A stretch of DNA of 64,000 nt, taken from NCBI RefSeq assembly GCF_001874145.1, contig NZ_MPCX01000004.1:166776-230775 (forward strand). Reading direction: 5' to 3'. This DNA is from Lacinutrix sp. MedPE-SW. GTDB taxonomy: Bacteria; Bacteroidota; Bacteroidia; Flavobacteriales; Flavobacteriaceae. Below are positions 27,271-35,992 of the stretch, piece by piece. The translations under genes and the position numbers were made by a program. The notes below the pieces were generated by a model. The model was not told the origin of the DNA and ran no database searches. It saw only the letters and a list, made by a program, of their open reading frames with translations. How positions within the stretch are numbered: the stretch's first letter is position 1; the number at the start of each line of letters is the position of its first letter.

Positions 27271-27753
27271 TTACTGCTTGTTTAGAAATGCCATTTTTAT
27301 GGCTGCAACTGCGGCTTCGGTTCCTTTATTACCGTGTATTCCGCCAGAACGTTCTATGGCTTGTTGCTCATTATTATCTGTTAAAACACAAAAAATAACA
27401 GGCACATCATGCAGTACATTTAAATCTTTTATACCTTGAGATACACCTTCGCAAACAAAATCGAAATGTTTGGTTTCACCTTGTATTACAGATCCTATTG
27501 CGATTACTGCATCTACATTTTGTTGCTGCATTTTTTTGCTACCATAAATAAGTTCGTAGCTTCCAGGAACATCCCAACGTATAATATTTTCTTTTGCTAC
27601 GTTATTTTCTATTAACGTTTCAAAAGCACCTTTATATAAACCTTCGGTTATGTGTTCGTTCCATTCTGAAACAACAATCCCAAACCGATAGTTACTCGCG
27701 TTTGGGATTGATGTTTTATCGTATTCTGATAAATTATTATTTACTGTTGCCAT
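27271..27753 (-). CDS. ribH: 6,7-dimethyl-8-ribityllumazine synthase
   Basis: A 160-residue lumazine synthase that condenses the ribityl-diaminopyrimidine with dihydroxybutanone phosphate in riboflavin synthesis. Landmarks are FGIVVSEWN (substrate aromatic residue, 24-32), VPGSYELIY (about 62), GSVIQGETKHFDFVC with the catalytic histidine (about 87-101), and GNKGTEAA near the end. No FMN riboswitch is visible upstream; it is the second gene after the TPR protein, 27 bases away. Confidence 0.95.
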   Translation of the reverse strand: MATVNNNLSEYDKTSIPNASNYRFGIVVSEWNEHITEGLYKGAFETLIENNVAKENIIRWDVPGSYELIYGSKKMQQQNVDAVIAIGSVIQGETKHFDFVCEGVSQGIKDLNVLHDVPVIFCVLTDNNEQQAIERSGGIHGNKGTEAAVAAIKMAFLNKQ

Positions 27754-27759
27754 AAAGTC

Positions 27760-27774
27760 TTTCCGCGAAAGCGG
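27760..27774. repeat. CCGC-GAAA-GCGG hairpin sharing a 14-mer with 37216-37229
   Basis: TTTCCGCGAAAGCGG sits between the TPR gene and ribH. Its reverse complement shares the 14-mer CGCTTTCGCGGAAA with the site just after the PPIase gene near 37.2 kb. Both lie a few bases after a stop codon in the same orientation relative to transcription. In an AT-rich genome this GC-rich word is unlikely to recur by chance. Confidence 0.5.
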
Positions 27775-27780
27775 TATTTT

Positions 27781-28557
27781 TTATTTTGACATCGCTTGTG
27801 CTTTTCCTATAAACACATCTACAGAGCTAGCTTCTGTTGCGTTTGGATATTTCTCTTTAATTGTATTAAAGTATCCTAAAGCTTCTTTTGCTTTTCCTAA
27901 TTCTAAAGCTAATGTTCCTGCTTTGTAGTAGTATGTTGGTGCTGTAAATTCGTTATCACGCATTTTAGCTGCTTCAATATAATATTTAAGCGCGTCTTCG
28001 TTTTGGTTTAATTGTACAAAGGCGTCTCCAATTGCTCCTTTTGCTAATGGTCCTGTTGCTTCGTCTTCGGCTTTGTAACCATCTAACATTGCTACTGCAT
28101 TTTTATAATCTTTAAGATTTAAGTAAGCCATACCTGCATAGTACTTAGCTAAGTTCGCTGCTGGTGTACCGCTATACTCATCCATAATATCAAGCATACC
28201 AAATTTACCTTCGCTGCCATTTAATGCTACGTTATATAACGAATCACTAGAGATACCGTTAGCTGCATCATTAAATTGTTTTTGCGCATGATACATTTCG
28301 TTCATTGCTTCAATTTGAGCTGGTTTTGTAACAAACTCTTTGTAACCTAAGTATCCTAAAACAAATACAGCTACTGCTCCAATGATTATAAATATATATT
28401 TTTGATTTGCGGCTACAAAATCTTCGGTTTTAGAAGCGGTCTCATCTAAGGTATCAAAAACCTCAGCTGTTGTTGAGTTTTCTCCTAAGTCATGATCAAT
28501 AACTTCTTTTTCTTTTTCCGTTTTTGGTTTATAACCTCTTTTCTTGTAAGTTGCCAT
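27781..28557 (-). CDS. TPR-repeat membrane protein (YfgM/tol-pal-like tetratricopeptide protein)
   Basis: A 258-residue protein with a basic cytoplasmic N terminus (MATYKKRGYKPKTEK), one membrane anchor (about 58-78) and a periplasmic TPR solenoid from about 95 on (repeats near 130-165, 168-200 and 205-245). I use the ATG at 28557; the track start at 28581 overlaps the -7 promoter box. The plan is that of YfgM-like proteins that assist export or envelope assembly, but the specific role is unknown. It heads the ribH transcript, divergent from recF. Confidence 0.78.
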   Translation of the reverse strand: MATYKKRGYKPKTEKEKEVIDHDLGENSTTAEVFDTLDETASKTEDFVAANQKYIFIIIGAVAVFVLGYLGYKEFVTKPAQIEAMNEMYHAQKQFNDAANGISSDSLYNVALNGSEGKFGMLDIMDEYSGTPAANLAKYYAGMAYLNLKDYKNAVAMLDGYKAEDEATGPLAKGAIGDAFVQLNQNEDALKYYIEAAKMRDNEFTAPTYYYKAGTLALELGKAKEALGYFNTIKEKYPNATEASSVDVFIGKAQAMSK

Positions 28558-28578
28558 GTATAGTTTATTTATGCGTGG

Positions 28579-28586
28579 CAAAAATA
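28579..28586 (-). promoter_or_regulatory. -7 promoter box TATTTTTG for the TPR-ribH transcript
   Basis: The minus strand reads TATTTTTG, an exact TAnnTTTG match, 21 bases before the ATG at 28557. It covers the alternative start at 28581 and therefore argues for the shorter protein. Confidence 0.5.
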
Positions 28587-28682
28587 AAATTTTTCTTCAT
28601 ATATAAAAGTTTATTTATTTGTTATTTTGCACAACCTATTTTAATTACACTTTTAGTATTCCCTCAATTTTGAGCCTTATCT

Positions 28683-29762
28683 ATGATTTTAAAGTCTCTT
28701 TCATTACTTAATTATAAGAATTTCGACAGTAAAACTTTCGAGTTTAACGATACCATAAATTGTCTGGTAGGCAACAATGGCGTGGGTAAAACAAATGTTT
28801 TAGATGCTATTTATCATTTGTCTTTTGGTAAAAGTTATTTTAATCCAATTGCCTCTCAAAACATTAAACATGATGAAGATTTTTTTGTTGTAAATGGAGA
28901 ATATAATAAAGAAAATAAATCTGAAAAAATTGTTGTTAGCTTAAAACGCGGACAAAAGAAAGTTATAAAGCGTAATGCAAAAGCTTACGAGAAATTTAGT
29001 GAGCATATTGGTTTTTTACCATTGGTAATTATTTCTCCAGCCGATCGTGATTTAATTACAGAAGGTAGTGATACCCGACGTAAATTTATAGATAGTGTTA
29101 TATCACAAAGCGACAAATCTTATTTAGAACATTTAATTAAATACAATAAAGCTTTAGCGCAACGTAATAGCCTACTAAAATATTTTGCTTTAAATAATAC
29201 TTTTAATCAAGATACGCTTGACATTTACAATGCTCAACTACATACTTTTGGAACAGAGGTTTTTAACAAAAGAAATAGTTTTTTAGAAACTTTTATACCT
29301 ATTTTTAAATCTAAATATCAAGCCATTAGCAACGGCAATGAAATAGTAGATTTAGTATACAAAAGTGATCTTTTTGATAATGAATTAGAGTCACTTTTAA
29401 AAAATGTTATTAATAAAGATAAAGCCGTACAATATACTAGTGTTGGTGTACATAAAGACGATTTGCTTTTTAATATAGACGAGCATCCTATTAAAAAATT
29501 TGGAAGTCAAGGACAGCAAAAATCGTTTTTAATTGCATTAAAACTGGCACAATTTGATTTTATAAAACAACAAAGTGGTGTTAATCCTATACTTTTACTA
29601 GACGATATTTTTGATAAGTTAGATGAAGAACGTGTAACACAAATAATAAAACTTGTTGACGATGAAAATTTTGGACAACTTTTTATTAGTGATACGCATG
29701 CCGAACGTACAGAGAATGCTGTAAAACAAGTACATCAATCTTATGAAATTTTTAAACTATAA
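28683..29762 (+). CDS. recF: DNA replication and repair protein RecF
   Basis: A 359-residue SMC-like ATPase that loads RecA at gaps. Walker A is GNNGVGKTN (30-38), the ABC signature is in [19 protein letters not shown] (about 275-293), Walker B is [15 protein letters not shown] (about 304-318), and a D-loop/His region SDTHAER follows. Length is normal. It is transcribed away from the TPR-ribH genes and followed after two bases by a lipoprotein gene and then a DUF721 gene. Confidence 0.95.
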   Translation: MILKSLSLLNYKNFDSKTFEFNDTINCLVGNNGVGKTNVLDAIYHLSFGKSYFNPIASQNIKHDEDFFVVNGEYNKENKSEKIVVSLKRGQKKVIKRNAKAYEKFSEHIGFLPLVIISPADRDLITEGSDTRRKFIDSVISQSDKSYLEHLIKYNKALAQRNSLLKYFALNNTFNQDTLDIYNAQLHTFGTEVFNKRNSFLETFIPIFKSKYQAISNGNEIVDLVYKSDLFDNELESLLKNVINKDKAVQYTSVGVHKDDLLFNIDEHPIKKFGSQGQQKSFLIALKLAQFDFIKQQSGVNPILLLDDIFDKLDEERVTQIIKLVDDENFGQLFISDTHAERTENAVKQVHQSYEIFKL

Positions 29763-29764
29763 TT

Positions 29765-30181
29765 ATGAAAAAAATTATTTTTAGCTTAATATTTTTAGTT
29801 CTATTAAACTGCTCTAATTCTCCTGAAACATTTATAGATCACGTAGATGGTTATTGGGAAATTGAAAGTGTTACACTACCAGATGGCACTAAAAAAGAAT
29901 ATACAATAAATCAAACTATAGACTATATTATAGTAAACGACAGTTTAAAAGGTTTTAGAAAAAAAATGACACCAAATTATAGTGGTAGTTATGAAACGTC
30001 TAAAAATATCGAGACTTTAAACTTGAAAATTGAAAACGACAGTTTAAACATTTACTATTCTACACAATACACTAACTGGAAAGAAACCATATTATTAGCA
30101 AACGAAGAAAAACTTAAAATTGTAAATAAAGACAATAAAGTCTATACATATAAACGTTTTACTCCAATAAACATTAATTAA
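29765..30181 (+). CDS. small lipoprotein, lipocalin-like
   Basis: A 138-residue protein with a lipoprotein signal (MKKIIFSLIFLVLLNCSNS, cysteine at 16) followed by a beta-rich domain with DGYWEIESVTLPDGT, the opening typical of lipocalin-like proteins of Bacteroidota, and further strands to the end. It lies two bases after recF and 18 bases before the DUF721 gene, an arrangement I associate with flavobacteria. No binding partner or ligand can be inferred. Confidence 0.75.
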   Translation: MKKIIFSLIFLVLLNCSNSPETFIDHVDGYWEIESVTLPDGTKKEYTINQTIDYIIVNDSLKGFRKKMTPNYSGSYETSKNIETLNLKIENDSLNIYYSTQYTNWKETILLANEEKLKIVNKDNKVYTYKRFTPININ

Positions 30182-30199
30182 AAAACGACCTACTTAAAG

Positions 30200-30496
30200 A
30201 TGGCAAAACGCAATAACAATTTACTAAACATCTCTGATGCCTTAAAAGATTTTGTAGAAACAAATAATTTAGAAAAAGGTTTAGATAAAGTTAATGTTCG
30301 TGAAGCATGGGCTAATTTAATGGGAAATGGTGTTAATAATTATACAACTGCTATAGAACTTAAAAACGATACTTTGTTTGTACAACTAAGCTCTAGCGTA
30401 CTTAGAGAAGAACTTAGTTACGGAAAAGAAAAAATTGTAAAAATGCTTAATGAGGCACTAGAAAAAGACTTAATAAAAAAAATAATACTTAGGTAG
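30200..30496 (+). CDS. DUF721 (DciA-like) domain-containing protein
   Basis: A 98-residue protein with the DUF721 pattern: VREAWANLMGNGVNNYT (about 28-44), a beta segment LKNDTLFVQLSSSVLREEL and a terminal helix. DUF721 includes DciA, a loader of the replicative helicase in bacteria without DnaC; this short form keeps only the KH-like part. The location behind recF fits a role in replication or repair. The specific function here is inference. Confidence 0.8.
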   Translation: MAKRNNNLLNISDALKDFVETNNLEKGLDKVNVREAWANLMGNGVNNYTTAIELKNDTLFVQLSSSVLREELSYGKEKIVKMLNEALEKDLIKKIILR

Positions 30497-30561
30497 AGGT
30501 TAACAAATTGTTACTTATTCAAAATAAAAGGTTTAAAAAAACAATTGTTAAATTAAAATAC

Positions 30562-30569
30562 TATCTTTG
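30562..30569 (+). promoter_or_regulatory. -7 promoter box TATCTTTG before the first cold-shock gene
   Basis: TATCTTTG matches TAnnTTTG exactly, 30 bases before the first csp start codon. A related box with one mismatch, CATCTTTG at 30920-30927, precedes the second csp. Confidence 0.5.
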
Positions 30570-30599
30570 GGACTTATTATAAATTAAATTTTTTTTAAA

Positions 30600-30791
30600 A
30601 TGGCTCAAGGCACAGTAAAATTTTTCAATGATTCTAAAGGTTTCGGTTTTATAACTGAAGAAGGATCAGACAAAGACCATTTCGTACACATCTCTGGTTT
30701 AATCGACGAAGTTCGTGAAGGAGATGCAGTAGAATTCGATCTTCAAGAAGGTCGTAAAGGTATGAACGCAGTAAACGTAAAAGTTATATAA
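30600..30791 (+). CDS. cold-shock domain protein (first copy)
   Basis: A 63-residue CspA-type OB-fold protein with RNP1 KGFGFI (13-18) and RNP2 DHFVHIS (26-32). It binds single-stranded RNA and DNA and melts structure in mRNAs. It is about 83 percent identical (52 of 63 by my count) to the second copy 170 bases downstream. It has its own promoter box and its own terminator, so the two are separate transcripts. Its 5' leader is short (about 25 bases). Confidence 0.93.
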   Translation: MAQGTVKFFNDSKGFGFITEEGSDKDHFVHISGLIDEVREGDAVEFDLQEGRKGMNAVNVKVI

Positions 30792-30823
30792 TCTATATAT
30801 ATTCAATTTACCTTATTACAATT

Positions 30824-30854
30824 AAGCTCACTATTTTATAGTGAGCTTTTTTTT
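30824..30854 (+). terminator. terminator after the first cold-shock gene
   Basis: AGCTCACTAT-TTT-ATAGTGAGCT forms a perfect 10-bp stem followed by eight T residues. Confidence 0.88.
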
Positions 30855-30963
30855 ATGGTAATTTTAAAAACATTTTAATAATAACATCCTAATAAATAGG
30901 TCATGTTAATTAATGGCATCATCTTTGCCTATAATTAAATAATTAATATTAAAATTTATTACA

Positions 30964-31155
30964 ATGAGTAAAGGCACAGTAAAATTCTTCAATGACACTA
31001 AAGGATTTGGTTTCATCACAGAAGAAGGTGTAGACAAAGACCATTTTGTACATGTTACGGGTATAATTGATGAGATTCGTGAAGGCGATGACGTTGAATT
31101 CGACTTACAAGAAGGCAAAAAAGGATTAAACGCAGTTAACGTTAAAGTTATTTAA
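30964..31155 (+). CDS. cold-shock domain protein (second copy)
   Basis: A 63-residue CspA-type protein with RNP1 KGFGFI and RNP2 DHFVHVT. The changes from the first copy are conservative (for example I/V, L/I, K/R and A/D). A -7-like CATCTTTG lies about 36 bases before the start. A long hairpin terminator follows. The pair looks like a tandem duplication with separate control regions. Confidence 0.93.
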   Translation: MSKGTVKFFNDTKGFGFITEEGVDKDHFVHVTGIIDEIREGDDVEFDLQEGKKGLNAVNVKVI

Positions 31156-31180
31156 TATATACTACATAATTTTTTAAGCA

Positions 31181-31207
31181 AAAGCCCACTCATTTGAGTG
31201 GGCTTTT
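31181..31207. terminator. bidirectional terminator between csp and the M4 peptidase
   Basis: AAAGCCCACTCA-TTTGAGTGGGCTTTT forms a near-perfect 12-bp hairpin flanked by A-rich and T-rich ends, located between two convergent genes. Confidence 0.85.
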
Positions 31208-31233
31208 CTATTTTAAAATATTTTTTCCCTCAC

Positions 31234-33807
31234 TTACTGCTTGAGTAATTTAATTACAGTTGTTGATGTTTTTGAAGCTACAGACATAAAATATAAACCT
31301 GAAGAAAATTCACTTAAATCTATTATTTTTTCTGAAGCCATATTGCTAAGGTTTATTGTTTTAATTAAACGTCCGTTTATATCGTAAACTTTAGCATTTA
31401 CAAGTGCTGTTGGCTTTTTATTTTGTAAAGTAAAAATACCATTAGATGGGTTTGGGTATACTGTTACATAACTCTCTAGATTTTCAAACTCTGAAACTGA
31501 TAATGCATAAGCGCAATTATAAACTCTAAATTCATCAAGATACCAACCTTCTCGACCATTACAACCATCGGTTCCCATTTCAAATCTAAATTGTATCGTA
31601 TCATTTGCCAAAACTCCTAAACTTCCTAAATCTATTATACTTGTTCCCCAACTGCCTTTATTAGAACCTTCATCGGTTCCTGTAAACACATTTTCTCCTG
31701 CCATAGGATTATCGTTTTGTCCTGGTCCATTTAACGTACCGTTATATGGGTTTGCTGTAAAAGCTATAGACGGTATAATATCCCAAGCACCACCATTTAT
31801 ACTCATTTTAATATTTCCGCCATCCCAGCTAGGCTCTATAGAAATGTAATGATTAAATGCTAATTCAAAATTACCATCTGTAAAATCTGGCATAGTAATT
31901 ACAGGACTTTGCAAACGCATAATTCCGTTTTGGAAATCTGAAGCACAATCACCTCCATATTGTGGCGCTCCAATGGGTGCATTTATAGCATAAATACCAC
32001 TTCCTGTTCTTCCGTTAGGCAGACTAGTTTCAATTTCCCAATCTCTAGCAGTCCAAGTCGCCGCTGTTTGGTCTTGACTTAATGTCCAATTACCAATACC
32101 ATTTTCCCAATCTTCAAAAAATATAGGATTATTGTTTGCGTTATCACATAATGGAGCAGTTTCAACTAAAACAGGTGTATAAGCACAAGCGTCTGGATTT
32201 ACACGTAATTCTACCGCTAAAATTGCATTTATTACCTGTTGTACATCTGCTGGAGTTATAATTTCTCCAGATGGTCCTGCAGGTGTGTTTGTTGTAGATA
32301 AACCTTCTAAATTAACGCCTAACAAATCGTTTGCAGAAGCTTCTAAAGCATCGGCTAAATTTACAAAGTCGCTAGTAGCTGTTAAATATTGACTTTGTGC
32401 ACGCCAGAATATGTGTGCCGCCTTAGTAAAACCAATTCCTAAAATAACTTGTCCATTATAGCTGCCTCCATCAACCAATAGCGCATATGCATGATTAGGA
32501 ACACCAGAATTTATATGCACACCACCATTATCTGCAGTACCACATAAATATTCTGCATCTGTCACTTTTCCAGGATTACCATTACACGTTGGGTCCCACA
32601 TGTCTCTAATCGCGCCAGAAAATGCTGTAGCATCTTCGGCAATACGCCATCTATCACTACTACCGCATCCACTAGTTCTTAAAGAGTTATCGTCATCAAT
32701 ATCTTCATAGTTATTTAAAAGATCAACCGTTTCTCCCCAAATATCTGAATATGATTCATTAATTGCTCCAGATTGCCATTGGTAAATTAATCCACTGGTA
32801 AATTGTGTATATGCGTGTCCCCATTCATGAGCAATAACATCATCTGCAGCAGTACCATCGCAATAATTCGCTGTTACTCCATTCCAACTTGCATTAGGGC
32901 AATTAATATTAGGGTTATTATTTATTGTTTGCATTTGTGCATCTGCACCATCGTAAGAAGCAAAACCAAATGCATTATTAAAAAAATTATATACATGACC
33001 AGAAGCTTCAACTTCATTACGTTGCCAAATGGTTAAAGTTCCTGGTAAAGCATCGCCTTCTTGCCAAGCAATTGTACTTGTATTATTTTCGTAAACAACT
33101 CTATCAATTGCATGGGCAATGCCCGTAAATTGTTCTACAATTTCACCACTATGTGCATTTACAAAAATAAATTCTCTTACATCTAAATCATTTGTTACTT
33201 CAACTTGATACACTAAATAATTAGCACCTTGATAACCTTGGGCTAATCCTTTTTGAAAAACAAATAACGTATTAGTTTTAACTAACAAAGTTTCTCCAGA
33301 ATTATTAATGTTTTGATTAATAATTTCCTGAATAGCAATTGCTTTTGCTGAAGCAGCATCTATTGACGGTTGAGTATTAATTTTTATTTGCGGAATGTAA
33401 TTACCATTTATAGCAGTTAAATCTCCTTGAGAATTAAAATGAAACAATAATTTACCATCGTAAACTGGTACACCATTTTGTATTTGATTTAAAACTAGAC
33501 GTGAATTTCCAATATTATCGTGTTCTGGTTTATTTATTTTAAATGCATTTTCAATAGTATTAAGTTTAAAAACAGATTTATTATTACTTAAAAATTGAAG
33601 CGCTTTATCTTCAAGTGTTGTACCACTTATTTTTAAGGCTGAAGCATTTGGAAATTTTATAAACTCTGGAATTTTAGATTGAGCATTAAGCGTAATTGTA
33701 GCGTTTGTTTTATTTTTTAAATTACTTATTGCACTTTGAGAGTTTTGAGCAAAAGCTATTGATGTAAATAGAAGAAGAACGTAAATTACAGATTTTAAAG
33801 TATTCAT
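31234..33807 (-). CDS. secreted M4-family (thermolysin-like) metallopeptidase with type A T9SS sorting signal
   Basis: I use the ATG at 33807 (857 residues), which gives the signal peptide MNTLKSVIYVLLLFTSIAFAQ; the track start adds 15 residues. Domains: FTP/PepSY propeptide region (about 25-215), M4 catalytic domain (about 260-530) with HEWGH (H327, E328, H331) and the distal zinc glutamate in NESYSDIWGE, a beta-sandwich (about 575-760), and a C-terminal sorting domain with VYPNPSNG and GLYFMSV ending in KLLKQ. It should be secreted by the type IX system and digest proteins. A TACTTTAG box at 33827-33834 is a possible promoter. Confidence 0.93.
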   Translation of the reverse strand: MNTLKSVIYVLLLFTSIAFAQNSQSAISNLKNKTNATITLNAQSKIPEFIKFPNASALKISGTTLEDKALQFLSNNKSVFKLNTIENAFKINKPEHDNIGNSRLVLNQIQNGVPVYDGKLLFHFNSQGDLTAINGNYIPQIKINTQPSIDAASAKAIAIQEIINQNINNSGETLLVKTNTLFVFQKGLAQGYQGANYLVYQVEVTNDLDVREFIFVNAHSGEIVEQFTGIAHAIDRVVYENNTSTIAWQEGDALPGTLTIWQRNEVEASGHVYNFFNNAFGFASYDGADAQMQTINNNPNINCPNASWNGVTANYCDGTAADDVIAHEWGHAYTQFTSGLIYQWQSGAINESYSDIWGETVDLLNNYEDIDDDNSLRTSGCGSSDRWRIAEDATAFSGAIRDMWDPTCNGNPGKVTDAEYLCGTADNGGVHINSGVPNHAYALLVDGGSYNGQVILGIGFTKAAHIFWRAQSQYLTATSDFVNLADALEASANDLLGVNLEGLSTTNTPAGPSGEIITPADVQQVINAILAVELRVNPDACAYTPVLVETAPLCDNANNNPIFFEDWENGIGNWTLSQDQTAATWTARDWEIETSLPNGRTGSGIYAINAPIGAPQYGGDCASDFQNGIMRLQSPVITMPDFTDGNFELAFNHYISIEPSWDGGNIKMSINGGAWDIIPSIAFTANPYNGTLNGPGQNDNPMAGENVFTGTDEGSNKGSWGTSIIDLGSLGVLANDTIQFRFEMGTDGCNGREGWYLDEFRVYNCAYALSVSEFENLESYVTVYPNPSNGIFTLQNKKPTALVNAKVYDINGRLIKTINLSNMASEKIIDLSEFSSGLYFMSVASKTSTTVIKLLKQ

Positions 33808-33850
33808 TGTCAATTTTTTAGAGTCGCTAAAGTAACTCATTGACAAATAC

Positions 33851-33882
33851 AAAAAAAGCCTAATTGTGTTAAAATTAGGCTT
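33851..33882 (-). terminator. terminator after ndk
   Basis: AAGCCTAATT and AATTAGGCTT form a 10-bp stem with a 7-base loop. On the minus strand it is followed by seven T residues and lies 27 bases after the ndk stop. Confidence 0.85.
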
Positions 33883-33909
33883 AAGTGTATATTTTTTACG
33901 ATTAAATGC

Positions 33910-34329
33910 TTAAAACATCTCTCTTCCTGAAAAATGAAAAGCACTTTCGATAGCAGCATTTTCATCACTATCACTACCGTGTACAGCGTTTTCTCCAATA
34001 GAAGCTGCGTATAATTTTCTAATTGTTCCTTCTGCAGCATCTGCAGGATTTGTAGCACCTATTAAAGTTCTAAAATCTTCAACTGCGTTTTCTTTTTCTA
34101 AAACAGCAGCTACAATAGGTCCGCGTGTCATGTACTCTACTAATTCACCAAAGAAAGGTCTTTCGTTGTGAATTGCGTAAAATGCTTCAGCATCTGCTTT
34201 AGTCATTTGCGTTAATTTCATTGCTACGATTCTAAAACCTGAAGCGTTTATTTTTTCTAAAATTGCGCCAATGTGTCCTTTTTCTACACTATCAGGCTTA
34301 AGCATTGTAAATGTTCTATTTGTTGCCAT
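33910..34329 (-). CDS. ndk: nucleoside diphosphate kinase
   Basis: A 139-residue enzyme that equilibrates nucleoside di- and triphosphates. The phosphorylated histidine is H117 in NAVHGSDS; other landmarks are [14 protein letters not shown] at the N terminus, [16 protein letters not shown] near 58-73 and the C-terminal FHFSGREMF. Length is normal. It is monocistronic, with its own promoter and terminator, and diverges from the DHH phosphoesterase gene. Confidence 0.97.
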   Translation of the reverse strand: MATNRTFTMLKPDSVEKGHIGAILEKINASGFRIVAMKLTQMTKADAEAFYAIHNERPFFGELVEYMTRGPIVAAVLEKENAVEDFRTLIGATNPADAAEGTIRKLYAASIGENAVHGSDSDENAAIESAFHFSGREMF

Positions 34330-34349
34330 TTTATTAATTTTTTAAGGTG

Positions 34350-34379
34350 CAAAAGTAGTGTATTTCTTTAATAAAACAA
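34350..34379 (-). promoter_or_regulatory. promoter of ndk (TTG-N19-TACTTTTG)
   Basis: On the minus strand TTG at 34379-34377 is followed after 19 bases by TACTTTTG at 34357-34350, matching both halves of the Bacteroidota vegetative promoter. The ndk start codon is 20 bases downstream. Confidence 0.6.
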
Positions 34380-34416
34380 TACATTCTCATATTAAAAAAT
34401 TGTATCTTCGTGCGCT

Positions 34417-35436
34417 ATGACAACACAAGATATATTAGATATAAAATCGCTATTAGCAACGCCTAAAAAAATAGCAATTATTCCTCATAAAAATCCAGAT
34501 GGTGATGCCATTGGTTCTACATTAGGGTTATTACACTACCTATTAAAATTAAATCACGATGCAGTAATTGTTGCTCCAAACGATTACCCTGAGTTTTTAA
34601 AGTGGTTACCAAAAGAGGATTCTATTTTAAAATACGATACGCAAACCGAAGAAAGCGAAAACATTATTAACCATGCCGATATTATTTTTACACTAGATTT
34701 TAATGCTTTACATAGAACTGGTAATATGGAACCTGTTTTAGAACGTAGTGATGCAATTAAAATTATGATTGATCATCATCAACAACCCGATGATTATGCT
34801 AAATATATGTTTAGCGATGTTAGCATGAGTTCTACCTGCGAAATGGTTTATCACTTTTTAACTAAACTTGAAGCTTTAGATGCTGTAGATAAAAATATTG
34901 CAACGTGTTTATATGTTGGTATTATGACAGATACTGGCTCTTTTAGATTTAGATCTACCACAAGCACAACACACCGTATAATTGCAGACTTAATAGATAA
35001 AGGTGCAGATAATACACAAATACATAACAATGTTTTTGATACAAACTCGTTTAATAGAATGCAATTATTAGGTTGTGCGCTTAGTAATTTAAAAGTTTTA
35101 CCAGAGTATAATACCGCATATATTACATTATCGCAAGACGAGTTACAACAATTAGATTATAAAAAAGGAGATACCGAAGGTTTTGTAAACTATGCATTAT
35201 CACTTAATAAAACGGTTCTAGCAGCTATTTTTATAGAAGATAAAAAGCAAGGAATAATTAAAATTTCGTTACGATCTAAAGGTGATTTTTCTGTAAACGA
35301 AATGTCTCGTGCTCATTTTGAAGGTGGCGGTCATACTAATGCTGCTGGAGGAAAAAGCACAACATCTCTAGAAGCAACAGTTGAAAAATTTATTAGTATA
35401 TTACCAACCTATAGTAAAGCCCTAAATAATGAATAA
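34417..35436 (+). CDS. DHH-family phosphoesterase (NrnA-like oligoribonuclease/pAp phosphatase)
   Basis: A 339-residue two-domain phosphodiesterase. The metal-binding DHH domain carries HKNPDGDAIGS (23-33), an LDFNALHR segment with the conserved aspartate, and IDHHQQPDD near 122; the DHHA1 domain ends in FEGGGHTNAAGG (about 305-316). NrnA proteins remove nano-RNA and 3'-phosphoadenosine 5'-phosphate. A TATCTTCG box ends only six bases before the ATG, so the mRNA is probably leaderless. The 3' end overlaps gldI by eight bases. Confidence 0.9.
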   Translation: MTTQDILDIKSLLATPKKIAIIPHKNPDGDAIGSTLGLLHYLLKLNHDAVIVAPNDYPEFLKWLPKEDSILKYDTQTEESENIINHADIIFTLDFNALHRTGNMEPVLERSDAIKIMIDHHQQPDDYAKYMFSDVSMSSTCEMVYHFLTKLEALDAVDKNIATCLYVGIMTDTGSFRFRSTTSTTHRIIADLIDKGADNTQIHNNVFDTNSFNRMQLLGCALSNLKVLPEYNTAYITLSQDELQQLDYKKGDTEGFVNYALSLNKTVLAAIFIEDKKQGIIKISLRSKGDFSVNEMSRAHFEGGGHTNAAGGKSTTSLEATVEKFISILPTYSKALNNE

Positions 35437-35971
35437 AGGTATTTTCCTTTTAATAATATTACTTACAACTTTTGCTTGTAAAACAACACCTGAAGCAAGA
35501 AAACCTATATCTTCTAAAACAGGTTCTTTTATTAAAGAATCTGCCGAGAGAAATAAACAACTCTATCAAAACGAAAAGGTTTTAATAGAATCACTTATTG
35601 CTCAAGATACAACACTTAATTATAAGGCTTCAGAAAACGGTTTCTGGTATGCAGTTCTTAAAGCTTCAGAAGAAAATACACCTAAAGCAACATTTGGTGA
35701 TATTGTTAATTTTAATTATGATATCTCTAATTTAAATGGTGTTACCATCTATTCCGCAGAAGCGTTAAAAACAAAAAATTATGCTATGGACCAAGAAGAG
35801 TTATTTTCTGGCTTACGCGAAGGTTTAAAATTAATGCAAGCCGGAGAAACTTTTAAATTTATTTTTCCATCTCAAAAAGCCTACGGTTATTATGGAGACG
35901 AAAATAAAATTGGTACTAATACACCTATACAAAGTACAGTAACAGTAAATTCTATTCAAAAAAAGCAATAA
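35429..35971 (+). CDS. gldI: gliding motility-associated peptidyl-prolyl isomerase GldI
   Basis: A 180-residue lipoprotein (signal MNKGIFLLIILLTTFAC, cysteine at 17) with a helical N-terminal part (about 35-70) and an FKBP domain (about 75-178: FGDIVNFNYDI, GLREGLKLMQAGETFKFIFPSQKAYGY). Length and plan match GldI, an FKBP-type isomerase required for gliding in Flavobacterium johnsoniae. It overlaps the DHH gene by eight bases and is followed by a second PPIase gene. Confidence 0.85.
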   Translation: MNKGIFLLIILLTTFACKTTPEARKPISSKTGSFIKESAERNKQLYQNEKVLIESLIAQDTTLNYKASENGFWYAVLKASEENTPKATFGDIVNFNYDISNLNGVTIYSAEALKTKNYAMDQEELFSGLREGLKLMQAGETFKFIFPSQKAYGYYGDENKIGTNTPIQSTVTVNSIQKKQ

Positions 35972-35992
35972 CAAAAAATCAATATTTTAAAC

